Below, one piece after another: positions 1 through 12,291 of a DNA stretch of 64,000 nucleotides. The notes under the pieces are model-generated. The model was not told the DNA's origin and did no database searches. It worked only from the letters and a program-made list of their open reading frames with translations. Each line of letters starts with the position of its first letter. Within the stretch, counting starts at the first letter, position 1. The stretch covers positions 2,046,001 through 2,110,000 of the forward strand of contig WWBZ02000016.1 of assembly GCA_011503125.2 (NCBI GenBank), written 5' to 3'. The stretch comes from Botryosphaeria dothidea. Taxonomy: Eukaryota; Ascomycota; Dothideomycetes; Botryosphaeriales; Botryosphaeriaceae. The translations under genes were made by a program, and so were the position numbers.

Positions 1-3000
1 TTAACCACCCTTGGGCGAGAGGATGCAAGGTTGGAGAGTTTAATCGGCGAGGAGCACCGGTGTACAGTGAGGCGGAGAGCGTCTCGAGTCAGCAAGCAAA
101 CGCGCTTTCCGAAGCCGACGACATTCCTTATTCAGTGGGACTCGCCGTGGAAGGTTTGATGAGTCGCGAAGGGGCGGCAGGCCAGAGGCTTTAGGACAAA
201 AGGTTTTCCAAGGGCCAAGGGAGAGCTCGGCTCTCTTTCGAGCCGGTCATCCATACCACCCGCTCGGCATGTCCAGAAACGGAATGGCTGACGTGCGCGC
301 TCGTCCACAGGATGGCATGAGAATGATATCTGCACCACAATCGCAGGTTCCGCGACACGGAAGCACTCACTGAAGGTCCAGGCGTCTTTGCTTCCGGGCC
401 GACCCCGCCCGGTGTTGCCGCTCAGAAGCCGCGTGCTGTGACTTTCATGTGGATCCGGCGGACGGCCAAACAGGTTCAAAAGGGGAGGAAAAGCGGGCTG
501 TGGCAGCTTATATGCATTGCATGCCATGCATGGGCAAATCCTGCGCCATGACGAGCATCCCCATGGACGCCACAGGCTCAAACAGGAGATAGGCCCATCG
601 GGCTCCGCCTTTGGCACACCACGACGGTTCCAATTTGCATCATCATGCTGGATGGATGATTGCGCGTCGCAACCAAGGCCGAAGGGTCCCACCTGTTCGT
701 CAACGGCGCCGCCGTTCCTCAGAGACCAGTATTATCGACGCCAATGGTATCGGCAATTGGCACCCTGTGAACGTGGGTAGAGGCTCTCCCGATGCGGGTA
801 GCCGGAACTAGCGCGCTGGAGCAGCTGGTTGATAGGGTGCGACTACACGGGACGGACAGAACGGAGCGGCGGACGGGAAGGTCGGACCATTTCGGGGACG
901 CAGGCGAGGCAACTGAGCCGGGCGGGAGGACGCAAGAGGCAGGGCGCCAGGGCGCGGTTGTACCGGTACAGCGGGAGGAGGTTGTGGGAATTGTGGGAGG
1001 GCTGCTGCAGGCCATGTTTGCGGCAAGCCCGGGCGAAGCGAGATGGGAAGCTTTTGCGGCGGCGGCCATTGTGCAACCAAGGGATGTGGGGTGTCTTGCA
1101 CCATGCTGGCCTATGATCTTTTCTCCTCGTCACTCGGCGTCTGTCAACAAACACGTCGGCGACGGGGCGAGCGTCATGACGGGAATTTTCATGGGAGGCT
1201 CCGCGCCATCGCCCATGGGAGCCCCCGGCGCGCCATGCAAGTCTAAGCCTTATCAGTGCCAGAGGCCGTGTTTCTGGCATAAAGTTTGAACCAGAGCTGC
1301 AGCGCGCAAGCCGCGTCGCTCCCGTTTTCATGAAAGACGTATGCACTCGTCGTCTCACATCCCACGCTGCGAGCGGGCAGCAGAGGGCAGAGATGAACCA
1401 GGCGGAATCGAGATAAGCTCACAGCCGCGGAATGATACACCCGTCGCCGCACGCCCCAGGGAATGAGGCACTAGCCCGCGACGCCGCAGAGCCACCTCGC
1501 ACCTACGTCGCTGATCGTTGTTTCGATTGATAATAGCCGTGTAGAGGCCAGGGGACGTCGCCGCGCGCTTCCTACTGGGCGCGGCCGTCTAGTGCGCCGT
1601 TCGATCTGGGAGTCGCAGGCGTAGAGGGACAGCGCGGGGATGGCCGCGGGCAGGGCTTTTCCGGTCAGGACGCTGGGGCGGCGGATCCATGGCGCGAAGC
1701 AGCAGGCGCGCAGGGCGAGAGATACGGCAGGAATCACGTTCTTTGTGCAAGGTGAGGTTGTCAAAACGACAAAGGCACGCCATTGGGCGCCAGGATCGTG
1801 GAGGCGGAGGTATCTCGATAAACCCCGCATCCGCGCGCGGACGTCAGAGCGCGCTCTGATCGCACGGCCAAGCCGGCTTGACGAGCGTCGAAATTGGCGT
1901 CGCCGCCGCCGCCAGTGCTGGGAGCTGCTGCTGGTGCTGGTGCGCTGGTGCTGGTGCTGATGCTGTGGCAGGGCTGAGGATCTCTAGCGCCCTCCAGCAC
2001 GGCCGCCGTGGCCCAGGGCGCGGTGCGTGGACCTGAGAGGCCCAGCCGTTGGCAGCGGCAGCGAAGATCCGGCGCGGCTGGCGAGCTGCTGCATCAGGGA
2101 TGAGGCATTCCTTATCGCTGCAGCTGCGCTCGCCACGCTGCACCGTCTCCGTCGTCGTCGCGGGCGTGGGCGTGGGCGTGGGCGAGGGCCAAGGGCGCAA
2201 CGCTCGCAGGCGCCCCTTGCCTCTGGGGCCCTCGGGCGCGGGGGCGCGGCGTGGAGAGGATTGTGGAGGGGCGTCGGTTTGCACTGCACAGAGCAGCGCA
2301 CGCCGCTCGCGCAGCCGGTGGCGCCAGCGATCGAGACTCGCAACCCCAGCGTCGTTCACCGCACCTGGATCTGCCATGATCCTCGCATGCTGCCCGGCCG
2401 CGCGCGCCTGATTTGCTCTGGCGCGGCTTAGCGGAAGCATCATCAACGGTAACGGTGACCACGGCGGTGCATGGAGCGCCGATCCTGGCTGTTTTCGCGC
2501 GCGCCCTGCTAGTTCTTTCGCGCCGCCTCGTTCGCCGAATTCTCGCAAAGCCCAGGCCCTACGTGCCGCGACGCACGCCCTCTGCTCTCCACCTGGAGCG
2601 CCTCCACTCCACTTTGCAGGCCCCGAGCGCTGCAATTTTACTCTCGCTGTCCGCCGCTGCTGCGTCAAAAACCTGTCTGCGTGCCGCTCTCGCACCCTCC
2701 TCACAGCTGTCCTTCCCCGCATTGAGCCCGCCGGGCCATCCCAGCACCGCCCGCCAGCCTCTTCACACCTCCCGGGCCGCCTACAGATCCTTGCTTATCG
2801 TGCGAGGACCCTCGACTGCTGCGTTCCGGCTTCAGTCGTAATTGCCAGAGCTCCAGCCTAGCGTCCGCGGCAGAGCCGATTCTTCCCTTGGTTCCTTCCA
2901 TTGCGCCGACATCATATCCTCCAGCCCACCCGTGGTTGGCCACCTCCCACAACATCCCCACGCCCCAATTCCTGGAGTTCAACAGTCTTGGTCCATGTGG

Positions 3001-3135
3001 GGTTGCAGAGACTCATAACAACCACGAAACAGCGTGTGCAAGGTGGAGGGTTTGGAAGGTCCGGGCAAACAAGTCAAAGCCGCAGAGCCCACCGCCACCG
3101 TCGTTACTGCGGAGACGTCTCACCACCCTGAGACC
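1..3135. other. GC-rich non-coding region
   Basis: I see no supported gene here. Several long open frames overlap on both strands, but they have low-complexity Arg/Ala/Pro-rich translations, no family resemblance and no splice logic, as expected by chance in GC-rich DNA. Short GTGGGC-type and GCTGGT-type runs lie near 1920-1965 and 2164-2190. The right end must contain the promoter and leader of the gene starting at 3136. Confidence 0.6.
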
Positions 3136-5214
3136 ATGGCCGAAGTGCTCCCCGTCCAGCTGCCTGAAGGGCAATCGTACTTCTCGCCCGCTCCTCTGCG
3201 TCGCTCCTCGCCATCTCAGCCTTCGTTTCTGGTGACATCGCCAACCTACTCCTCGTCCCCGAGCCGCCAGCCGAAGTACCCTACCCCCGACCACAATGAC
3301 TACGGATCACCTATCATTGTGGCCTCTCCCTCACCCATTCAATCACCCACCAACGTCGATCAAAGCGGCCGTTCCACAAAATACGCCCATTCGAACGATG
3401 GGAGTCGGTTCGCACAGGAGATACCGTCCCAGGAAGAGGAGAAGGATGACGATGATGAAGGAATTGCCTTCCCGTCGTATGACATCGATGGGCATCAGGA
3501 CGACGATAGCAGTTCTAAAGCAGATACCTACCCAGTCCCTTCCTCCGGCAGTGATTCCGTAATTTCGACAAACACATCATCAACCCCCGAGCCGCTTCCC
3601 GTCTCGGAAGATGATTCCGCCATCAAGGCAGAACCCACTCGACATGTCGACTACCTCTCTCACGACTGGAGAGAAGAGGACATCTGGTCCTCCTGGCGTC
3701 ACATTACTACCAACCGCAGGACGTACGGCCAACGATCGCGATTAGAAAACGCATCATGGCGGACATGGGCCAAAGCCAAGTATCGATTAAGAACCGTCTC
3801 ACCCGAGACTCTCAATTGGTGAGTCAATTCTCCCACTGCCAACACGCTCGGCATCAGTGTTTTCAGCATCGGAGAGTGGTTTGGACGGATCTGCAGCGGA
3901 TCCCAATCGCCGAGCCTCATTCGCAGATGAGCGAAGTATTCTTCGATCCCAGTCTTGAACGGTCGAAAAAAGAATCAGCCATCTGAGACTGTGTGCTTGC
4001 AGCGAGCAATTCTGTTCTCAGCAGCACAACATCAATATTTTCAGAATATTTTATGTACGACTGGGTTTGCGTTCCCAGATGCCTTTCGTATTCCCCACTT
4101 TTAGCAACTCCCGAACGCGCGGTAGTGTGTGGAGTAGGAGCAGATTTTATTACAGAGTTACTAACTTTAATTTAGGCTCAAGGATTGCGACGTAACATGG
4201 TTGTATGGTCCATTGCAAACATCCTCATACACACCTCTTACCCACCCGGTCTCGGAGACCGGGAGCAACATGTTGTCGAAGAACAATTCCTTCATCAACA
4301 AGAAACCCATCCTAAAAAAGCGGAGCATGTCGGAAGTCATGCTTCAGCGTTCGATATCGAATTCGTCGCTCATCAAACAGGCCGCTGCTGCGGTGCAAGC
4401 AGAACGCAGCGGCGCACCTCCACTTCGCTCCCGTCCCTCTTACGGCCGAGCGACCTCCGACTACGTCACTCCTTCGATTCCGTCGAAGAGTACAAGTAGG
4501 GAAGCGACGGATCTTACCTCGCGGTCGACTTCCGGTCTTCAGACACCTGGGGATTGCGAGAGGAAGCACATCCGATTTGACGACAAGGTGGAGCAGTGCA
4601 TTGCAGTCGAATGCAAAGATGCAGATGATGATTTCGATGACGATAGTTGGACAAATGAAGAGGACGATGACTCGTCTGACGATGGGCTTGAAATCAAAAC
4701 GAAACCACGGCGGCTGTCGCGAAACAATTCAAAGACTAATTTCGGAGCGGAGAACAAGACGATCCAAAAGTTACCCGATACTACTTTGAAGTACAGGACC
4801 GACTCGCCTGACGTCCCCGATCATCCTCCAGCACATTCATTAGGATTCTGGCGGTCAAGTCGGCTGTCTCCGTCACCGTCTCAAGAGACGCTCAGGCCAT
4901 CCCGACCAACAAGTAATTTCCTACTTGGAGAAGACGATGACGATGACGAGGAGTACTCGTGGGAGCCATCTAATACGTTCTCTGCTCAACGAAACATCGT
5001 TTCCTTCGACCAGCGACTCGCTCAGGATGACGAGGGGCGGGGCGAGGGCAGCGAGTCAGGAGGGCTCAGGCGGACGCCGTCGGGCATGTTTATGCCGTAC
5101 GAGGAGGACGAGGATGACATCGTGGCTGCAGGATTGTTTGGTAAGGTTGTGGATACGGTGAACACTGCAAAGGACATTGCACACGTCATTTGGAACGTTG
5201 GGTGGCGCAGTTGA
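3136..5214 (+). CDS. REG1: Reg1/Hex2-like regulatory subunit of protein phosphatase 1 (glucose repression)
   Basis: In yeast, Reg1 directs the PP1 catalytic subunit Glc7 to Snf1 and other targets to keep glucose repression on; that role is inferred here from family. There are two exons: 3136-3818 and 4176-5214 (573 aa). Joining them restores LNWLKDCDVTWLYGP across the junction (about residue 228), a hallmark segment of this family, and the intron has a perfect CTAAC branch site at 4161-4165. The PP1-docking motif KHIRFDDKVEQCIAV (RVxF type, core IRF) starts near residue 358. The rest is Ser/Pro-rich and acidic and probably disordered, with Asp/Glu runs near 150, 380 and 470. The start was chosen because of the strong context ACCATGG; an in-frame open stretch reaches back to 3034. 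The 357-bp intron is unusually long for this window. Confidence 0.87.
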
Positions 5215-6236
5215 TGGACTGGCCAATCCGGGAAGGGAAGCGATTGATGGTCATAATAAGCATTGGGCCGGTACCGGTGTTTCACGGACATTTCATCCCT
5301 CGTTGCTCTAGCACGAGGACCAAGGATCTGGGAAACTTAAGGGACATGGGGGATCGGAGCAGGGTTTGCATTTATCGGTTCTCATATTTTCCTATCTATG
5401 TGGAAGGATGCATCTCTCAAATGCATATGCGACGACCGGGGATTCTTCCGAAATCCATCATGCCCGACGCTGCTCTGGGGTTTGCAAACGACGGTCACAC
5501 ATGAGGACAATCGGCCCTCCAAACAGCAAGGTGGTTCATTCTATAGACTTGGCTTGGTAAAATAGCTGCGAAAGACTTGGAATACAACACATATAGACAC
5601 AATAGGTGCGTCATATGCTCCGGCGGTGAGTACCCCTTGCGTTGGTGCGGGTGTTACTCGATTGAGCGGGATTATTTCAATTCGCCGTCCCGCGTAGCAT
5701 GGACTGGTAAGCGAAGTGATACAGGCTGGAGGCGGCATGAACGAGGGGGCAGCTTGCAGAGCTCGTGACGGGTGTTGGCTCTACGTGCTGCGTGCTGCGA
5801 TGCGTGGTCGAGGGTTCGGTGGAAGAAAGTCGTTTTCGTGGCACAGCGCTCGAGTGGCTGAAACACGGCTCTCGACTGCGCAGATCTCAGTGCGAATGGA
5901 AGCCACCCAGGACGCAGTGGGTTTTCTTTGCTTCTGCTGCGGTGCACAGTAGCCTGCTCGGTTGGCTGTGGGGAAAGCAGGTAGGGCGCTCGTCCCTGAC
6001 GATCACTAGCTCCGACGCGCGACAGGCCATCCCACCCTGGACACCAGCACCTGCACCTCTCCGCAACACCAAACACCGCGTCTCCGCCCTCGCCGTCACT
6101 GCCCGGATACCAACAGTCGCCGATGATGATCTGATTGGCGTCGCTGCCCTCGACACCCCGCTTTGCCCGTGCGTCACCCCTGTCTTGCGTCACGTCGCCT
6201 GTCTTCCCGCCGCGTCGCCCCCCGACCTTTTTGGAT
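5215..6236. other. Intergenic, promoter side of the ELMO gene
   Basis: This stretch separates two genes on the same strand. I see no coding frame with family resemblance and no repeat. The last 200 bp are C-rich with CACC and CCGC runs, as is common in fungal leaders. Confidence 0.5.
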
Positions 6237-8593
6237 ATGGAGAACATCAATATTCCTGAGCTCGTCGAGCGCCTTGGCTCCGACGAGGACTCGGCCCGCA
6301 AGATGGCTGTCTTCAAGCTGCAGTCCGTCATCGGTGACCCGTCTTTTGCCGACGTCTTCATCCTCGAAGGCGGCCTCCCGAAACTACGCTATTTGTGCCT
6401 GAACGCTACGGGCAACACGCTTGCCTATGCCCTGACTTCTTTCTCGCGCCTACTGGACCTTGACCAAGGCTGGGACCATGTCAATCAAGACCTCATTGAG
6501 CGAGTGAGCCTACCATTGTGTCGCCAGACGGGTCGGGGGTTGAGACGCTGATCGTAAATCTTCCACAGGTCGTTCAGCTCGTCGTGAGCCAGCCGCTCGT
6601 CAACATTCTTCGTGGTGCCATGTCCATCCTCGTAGCTGTTGTGTCCCACCCGCATTCGCGTGCCTCTATACCCCCGGGTACCTTTGGTTTCCGCGCCTTG
6701 AAGCCCGCCGTCGCCGTGTACCCGCAGTTCCTCGAAATGCTCGTGAGCCGTTTGTCCTCGGCCGACCATGCCCTCTGCGCCAACGCGCTGCAGCTGATCA
6801 ACTCGCTCATGAGAGATGCCATAACAAACGATTCGGAGTCAGAGTGGCACATCTTCATCAAGAAGCTTCAGGATCTGGGTGTGATAGAGGCTGTATACAC
6901 GCTGATGCAGAGTTCCGCGCTGCAGGACCTGGCGCATCCTTTATTCGAGTTCCAGTCGCTAAGCAAAGTCCTGCTCAGGAAGTGGAGGGAGCTCAAGGTG
7001 GATCTGGAGAAATCGGAGCACCGTCGTGCGCTGAAGGGGCTACACCTTGCCAGCAATCCGGACCGGCCGCCCTCGAGCAAGAGCAAGGGCAGCAAGGGCA
7101 GCAAGAAACACCACCCCGAGAAATGGCGGAGGCTGGGCTTTGAGGGCGAGTCTCCCTCATGGGAATTTGAGCAGACTGGCTATTTGGGTCTTATGGACCT
7201 CTCTGATTACGTTCGCACCCATGAGGATGCATATCAGAAGCTTTTGCTGGAGCAATCTATTCAATCTTCGGAGCAGCGTTGCCCCATTGCAAGAGCAAGC
7301 CTTGCAGTGACGCTGATACTGTACGACCATTTCGAGGTCGACAAATGCGAGAATGAGGACCAGCAGCGCTATACCATCTTGGAGTCGCGGACCAATTTCG
7401 ACCGCGCTTTCAGGCCTCTTCTGCTCCAGTGGTCGCGATTGCACAGAAGTGGCCTGCAAGCATTTTTGAGGCTATGGCAGGCCACTGGTGCCGAGACGGA
7501 CGATTTCCAGAAGGTAGAAGAACTTGTGCAAATCCTGGTCGAGCAGGTGGTCGGACACGCTCCTCGCCAAAAATATCTTCAGGAGGTTGAGGACGAGCTT
7601 GCGGAGTTCGACTACAAGAGACTGCGCGAGCTGCAGATAGAGCTGCTGGAACTGACCTACGAAGATGCTTGGGGTCACCATCTTCGGTATGTTATTCACC
7701 TCTCCCACCTTTTCGAGATCTACATCGACTCTCTAACAGCCAACGAAATTTTAGGCAAGTTCGAGACGAGCTTAACCACGAGGCTCTGCAGTTCGTTAAA
7801 GAGCAGCGCATCAGGTGTCTACTGCAAGGCTCATGGTTCCCGCATACGCTGGGATACAGAGAAGAGAGTGGACCTGTAACGAAGCAGACACTCAACCGCA
7901 TGGTGCCATCTTCATGGCGCTACGTCCGACTTTCCCACAACCGCCGCTATCTACACTACGCAGACTTCGAGAACAAATTAGAGCACGACCCGCGGCTTGA
8001 CCAGCTTCAGAACCAAAGTAAGTGTATCTGCCGTGCTCATTGATCTTTTGAGCGAGCTAACATATTCGGCAGTCGACCTTACCATCGTTTCTTCCGTAGT
8101 TTCCAATGTCTCGGCCAGCACACCTTCCACCGCCTCCTCAGCATCCACGCTGCGCACTCTCCCCGCTAGCACAAGCACCAAGATCACGATCTTTGGCTAT
8201 CCTAACGAAAAGACCCATAGCAGCAGCAACAACACCCACCATCACCCCAGTACATCGCACTCATCCCGCTCCAACCCTTCAACTTCCAACGCTGTCAGCA
8301 AAGATGCGCAGTCGGCGGCCAGCACCAAGGAAAGCGTGCTGCTGACACTGCATCCGCAGAGCCATATCTTAGCCTCGGAGTGGTTGGACGGCTTGCTGAT
8401 GTTGCTCAACCAGCAGCCGATCACAGCTGATACGAACAAGCTGGTGCAGTTGGTGGGTGGATACGGTTTGAAGATTCGATTGTTGAATGTGAGATTCGAA
8501 GAGTTAGATGCAGGTGAGCCAGAATTACCGAGTAGAGAGGGATTGGATGAGGACTACTGGTATGACATTGGTGGCCTGGAGGGAGTAGAATAG
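6237..8593 (+). CDS. ELMO/CED-12 family protein
   Basis: ELMO proteins pair with DOCK-type exchange factors to activate Rac-type GTPases at the membrane and so steer the actin cytoskeleton; the fungal role is inferred. There are four exons: 6237-6503, 6569-7686, 7755-8017 and 8073-8593 (722 aa). Each junction restores the family frame: LIER-VVQLV, HHLR-QVRDEL and QNQ-IDLTIV. The N-terminal third is helical and armadillo-like (starts MENINIPELVERLGSDED). The middle carries the ELMO region (about 120-450). After RIRCLLQGSWFPH (about residue 479) comes a C-terminal PH-like domain, interrupted by a Ser/Thr/His-rich loop and ending near residue 722. The three introns are 65, 68 and 55 bp. The start is the first ATG of the frame that yields the conserved N-terminus. 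Confidence 0.88.
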
Positions 8594-9353
8594 GGTAGCC
8601 TGCAGTACAGAGATTGAGCAGCGTAGTCGATGAGTAGATTTGGCGGCGAGCAAGTAAGTATTGCGTTGGATGAAAAAGTTGTACCTTTGGGTGGACAGAT
8701 TGGTTAATCTTGGTGGACTTCAGATTTCTGATTCCCTCTCTTATTTTACCTTGCTTTGAAAGATACCCAGCATGATTGGAGAGGTTGGCTTTTGGGAGAG
8801 GGTTTTTTTTCTTTTTCTTGTCTTTTACTAACATGACTATTTCGGTGTCGTCAGTTGTACTTACACTGTTCTTGAATTGGTTGCTTTGGTGTTGCGTTTC
8901 CGCCTTGGTCTTAGTCTTTGCGTTAGGATTACTTCGCTGTAGGTGGAAGAAACTACATTAATTTTCCTGTCTGTCCGTGTCGCTGTGAGTGGTGACTTGT
9001 CCGCCGACTAGAAAACTATATCCTTCGAGGGCATGATGAATTTCGTGAGGTGCTAGTTGCCAGCAAGCTCGCCCCTTCATGGTATGAAACAGAGGAACAG
9101 CACGAATTGCACTTGAAGTTCGAATGAAGAGCCCCACGGCCTTATGAGTTCTCAAAACAGGCCCGCTTGTCCGCTCTCAAGTAGAGCGTGCCTCGTTCAT
9201 CACCGCCCACATTCATCTACGCCAGGTGCTCTCCCCTCGCCTTATCCCAAATTCTCATAACTCTTTCTTCGGACCGGCGGAAAAGAGAAAGACTGCCCAA
9301 CAATGCCGACACCGCAGTAGCATCCAATTTCACAATCGTCCAACAGCAGAAAG
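8594..9353. other. Intergenic between convergent genes
   Basis: This is the shared 3' space of the ELMO gene (+) and the epimerase gene (-). It is T-rich, with a TTTTTTTTCTTTTTCTTG tract near 8805. No gene is seen. Confidence 0.5.
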
Positions 9354-10410
9354 TCACTTTCTCCGCTTCTCCACCTCTTCCCTCAACCTCGCGATCACAT
9401 CTGCCGGACTCTTCGCGCCAAAGACAGCACTACCAGCGACTATGACGTTGGCGCCTGCATCAGCAGCCGGGGCGATGGTCTTTTCGGACAGGCCGCCATC
9501 AACCTCTATGGGGAGGTCTGGGTAACGCTCGCGCAGGGCCGTCACCTTGGGCAGTTGATCGGCCATAAAGGACTGGCCACCGAAGCCAGGCTCGACGGTC
9601 ATGACGAGGACCATCTGCGAGATGGAAGGTCAGCCATAACACCTTTCGGATGTTTTTCTTCCTGTTTTATCCATGCCAGTGTTGATCTCAGGGACCAGTC
9701 CTACTTACATCTGGGACCTCCTCCTTCGTGGGGTTTTCGAGAATGTCCCACAAGACATCGACGGGCGTTTTTGGCTTGATAGCGATGCCGGCCTGCAGGC
9801 CTTGCTCGTGTATGTAGCGGATCAGCTCCCTCGGGGACGTCTTGGCGTCGGAGGTGCCCACGGGCGAGTCGGCGGCTGTCGAGTTGATGGCAGCCTCGTA
9901 GTGGAAGCAATACAGGTTGCAGCCTGCAGCCTTGAAGTCCTTAACCCAACGCTTGGGCTAGGCGTACGACGGTGCATGAGTTAGCCTTCTATGTTCGACC
10001 CCACTTCCCGATTTTTCAAAGAGAAGAAAAAAAAAACAATTTGCCGCGGCTACCCAGTCATCCGCTTTTCTACGTCCTCCTTCTGTTCAGTGTGAAGTCC
10101 CAGCCAATGCGTGCCCCTATCGCCTTCCCGGTACCACGCCTTAACCCTTTAGATCCAGAATGCTTACCTCCGCAATCATCATATGGCAGTCGAAGGTACC
10201 GCGGCCGTAGGCCTCCTTGGGCGGGTCGACGTGCTTCCGGATCTTGGTGACAACGGGTGCTCCGAAGGTCATGTTAGGGACGAAGTGGCCATCCATGATA
10301 TCGACGTGCAGCCAGTCGGCGCCCTGCGCGATGGTGTCGGCGCAGGCCTGACCCAGGGCCGCGAAGTCGGCGGAGAGGATCGAGGGCGCTATTATCGCGG
10401 GCGGAGTCAT
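9354..10410 (-). CDS. RPE1: Ribulose-phosphate 3-epimerase
   Basis: The enzyme interconverts D-ribulose 5-phosphate and D-xylulose 5-phosphate in the non-oxidative pentose phosphate pathway, in the cytosol. There are three exons on the minus strand: 10410-10168, 9957-9709 and 9614-9354 (250 aa, close to the 238 aa of the yeast enzyme). It is a TIM barrel with all family signatures in order: APSILSADF near the N-terminus, [16 protein letters not shown] (metal-binding His and catalytic Asp), [16 protein letters not shown] and IEVDGG (second catalytic Asp). Splicing joins [12 protein letters not shown] and [15 protein letters not shown]. The introns are 210 and 94 bp. Nothing in the sequence suggests loss of function. 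Confidence 0.96.
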
Positions 10411-12138
10411 TGTTACGGAGAGTACGGTTCGTCGAAAACGGTGTGCGTGCGATTGGTGTGTTTCGGGGTGGACAAAGAGGCAAAGAGGTGTGGTGGGCTG
10501 AGTGGTGTTGAGGATCTTTCGGTGACGTCGGAGGGGCCGTGGTGGGGCAGCAGCCCGCCTCGGAGCTCTCGGGGATCAGGCGGCGCGGAAACAGAGAACC
10601 CACCTCATGCTTTGTGAGACGGCTCCATACCATCTCAAAACTGTACAGCAGATCATGCTGTGATATCTCACAATATATCGACCTACCGTCATAGAGGCCT
10701 CTTAGCCACGCGTAAAATAGCCACTCTGCCTGCAGATCTTTCAAGCACAAATGGGTAGATGCTACTACCTTCGCGTGAGCGACAAATTGTCAACACTGGA
10801 ACCGTCACACCTCCTGTTCCGTTCCCAATAACCGCTCGGCTGCTTGTTACAGGACGAAGATGGGTCTCATGAGGAGTGAGTCTAGTATCTATCACAGGCC
10901 AAAAAGAGGCAAACCATCACGGGTAGCGTCTACCTGACAATTCGACTGCTGTTCTCACTCGCATCTCTCAATTGCTTCTCGAGTTCCTACTTTGTTTGGA
11001 AGTGGTAATCTATATCTTCATACTTGAAGGACCGTCTTCGCCGGTCAAGAAACTTGACCGAAGATTGGCTAATGGTGTATATCAAACAAGGTCTTGCCCC
11101 AACAAGGACACGCGTTGCTTCGCCGGCACTGCTCAGGCGTTTAGCTTCAGCGGGCGATACCTTGCAATATGTCCAGTGATTGGCAGGGCTCAAGACGACT
11201 TGGCAGAGGGTAATAAGCGGCAAAACCCTGTTTGGGCAGAAGTTGGGGTGAGCCAATAGCGAGCGGAACGGGCGAGAGCTATATAAAGCAATGGATGGAG
11301 ACAAAACAGAAAGGAAACACTTCAAGTGCAGGCAAAGATTGGCGACAGATTGCTGGAACATTCATGCGTTTTGCGCAGTCTGAGGTCGTGAATCGTCGGA
11401 GGCGGTGGGTGGTGTGCATGTCGAATGCGCGCGCTTGTAGAGGGTACATCGTTGGATGGATCCAAACATCGGCCATAGACGGCAAGCTAAGTCAAGAAAG
11501 AAGACTTGGATTAGCGCGATGAAACCACGAGTGCAATCTAGGAGAGGCCGAGGCCGATGGACGTGGAGGGCATGCAAGCGCTGGAGAGAGGAGCAATATA
11601 TGCACAGACCCGAATTGGCGGCTGCGATGCAAGAGCGAGGCAGGTGGGTTTTTTTAAGATCGAGTGTTGTCGTGGCACAATTGGCGGCGGCTGCAGCCAG
11701 TGGGGCGGCCCAAAATAACACCCGCCCGTGCACGGGCCGCGGGCGCTTGCAACCGCTGCTGTCCAATCGACGCGCATCGCCGCCCGTCTTTGCATCTCGC
11801 ACGCCTTGTACGCGCCTGCCCAGGTTGGCCCGTTCATCTCCGCCCTAGCCAACCGCCGCCCGCCCTCGCAGCCTGCACGCGTCGTGTCACCGTGACCACT
11901 CCAAAAGAGCCTCTTCTCTTGCCGCTCGTCCTGCCTCTGTTTCCACCCGCTGCTCCTGCACCCCTGCACCCAATACGCCACTGACCGCTGCCAGCTCACG
12001 GGCCAAACATGCCCGCCCTCATAAGCTACACCGTGCCGCTCCGCGCCTTGCGCCCCATCTCATTCTCCACGGGTGTTGACCATCATCTTTGCTGTGCTTT
12101 TTCCTGTTCTTTCCTGTTCTTTCCTTGCCAGAACGTCT
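10411..12138. other. Intergenic between divergent genes
   Basis: This is the common upstream region of the epimerase (-) and the methyltransferase-domain gene (+). A TATATAAAG element lies near 11280, but only a 30-codon frame follows it, so I assign no gene to it. CT-rich leader sequence with a repeated CCTGTTCTTT motif starts near 12100. Confidence 0.45.
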
Positions 12139-12184
12139 TCCGTTGACCGGAACGTTGCTCTTCCGTTACACTCCGTTGACCGGA
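12139..12184 (+). repeat. 13-bp direct repeat in the leader of the methyltransferase gene
   Basis: TCCGTTGACCGGA occurs at 12139-12151 and again, identical, at 12172-12184, 33 bp apart start to start. It lies about 110-150 bp before the start codon at 12292. It could be a duplicated regulatory site; function is unknown. Confidence 0.5.
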
Positions 12185-12291
12185 CTGGGTTATAGCCCAC
12201 CTAATAATTGTACATCCCTGGCACCTGGTACTCGCTACGCTTCAGCTACACCTGCCTATACATAGAACCAACACTCGTCAACTCCGCCACC

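Noticed and set aside
1844..2722. Long open frame of 292 codons on the minus strand
   Set aside because: Arg/Ala/Pro-rich low-complexity translation in GC-rich DNA, overlapped by equally long frames on both strands; no family resemblance.
11278..11420. TATATAAAG box followed by an ATG frame
   Set aside because: The frame ends after about 30 codons without donor sites that lead to a family match.
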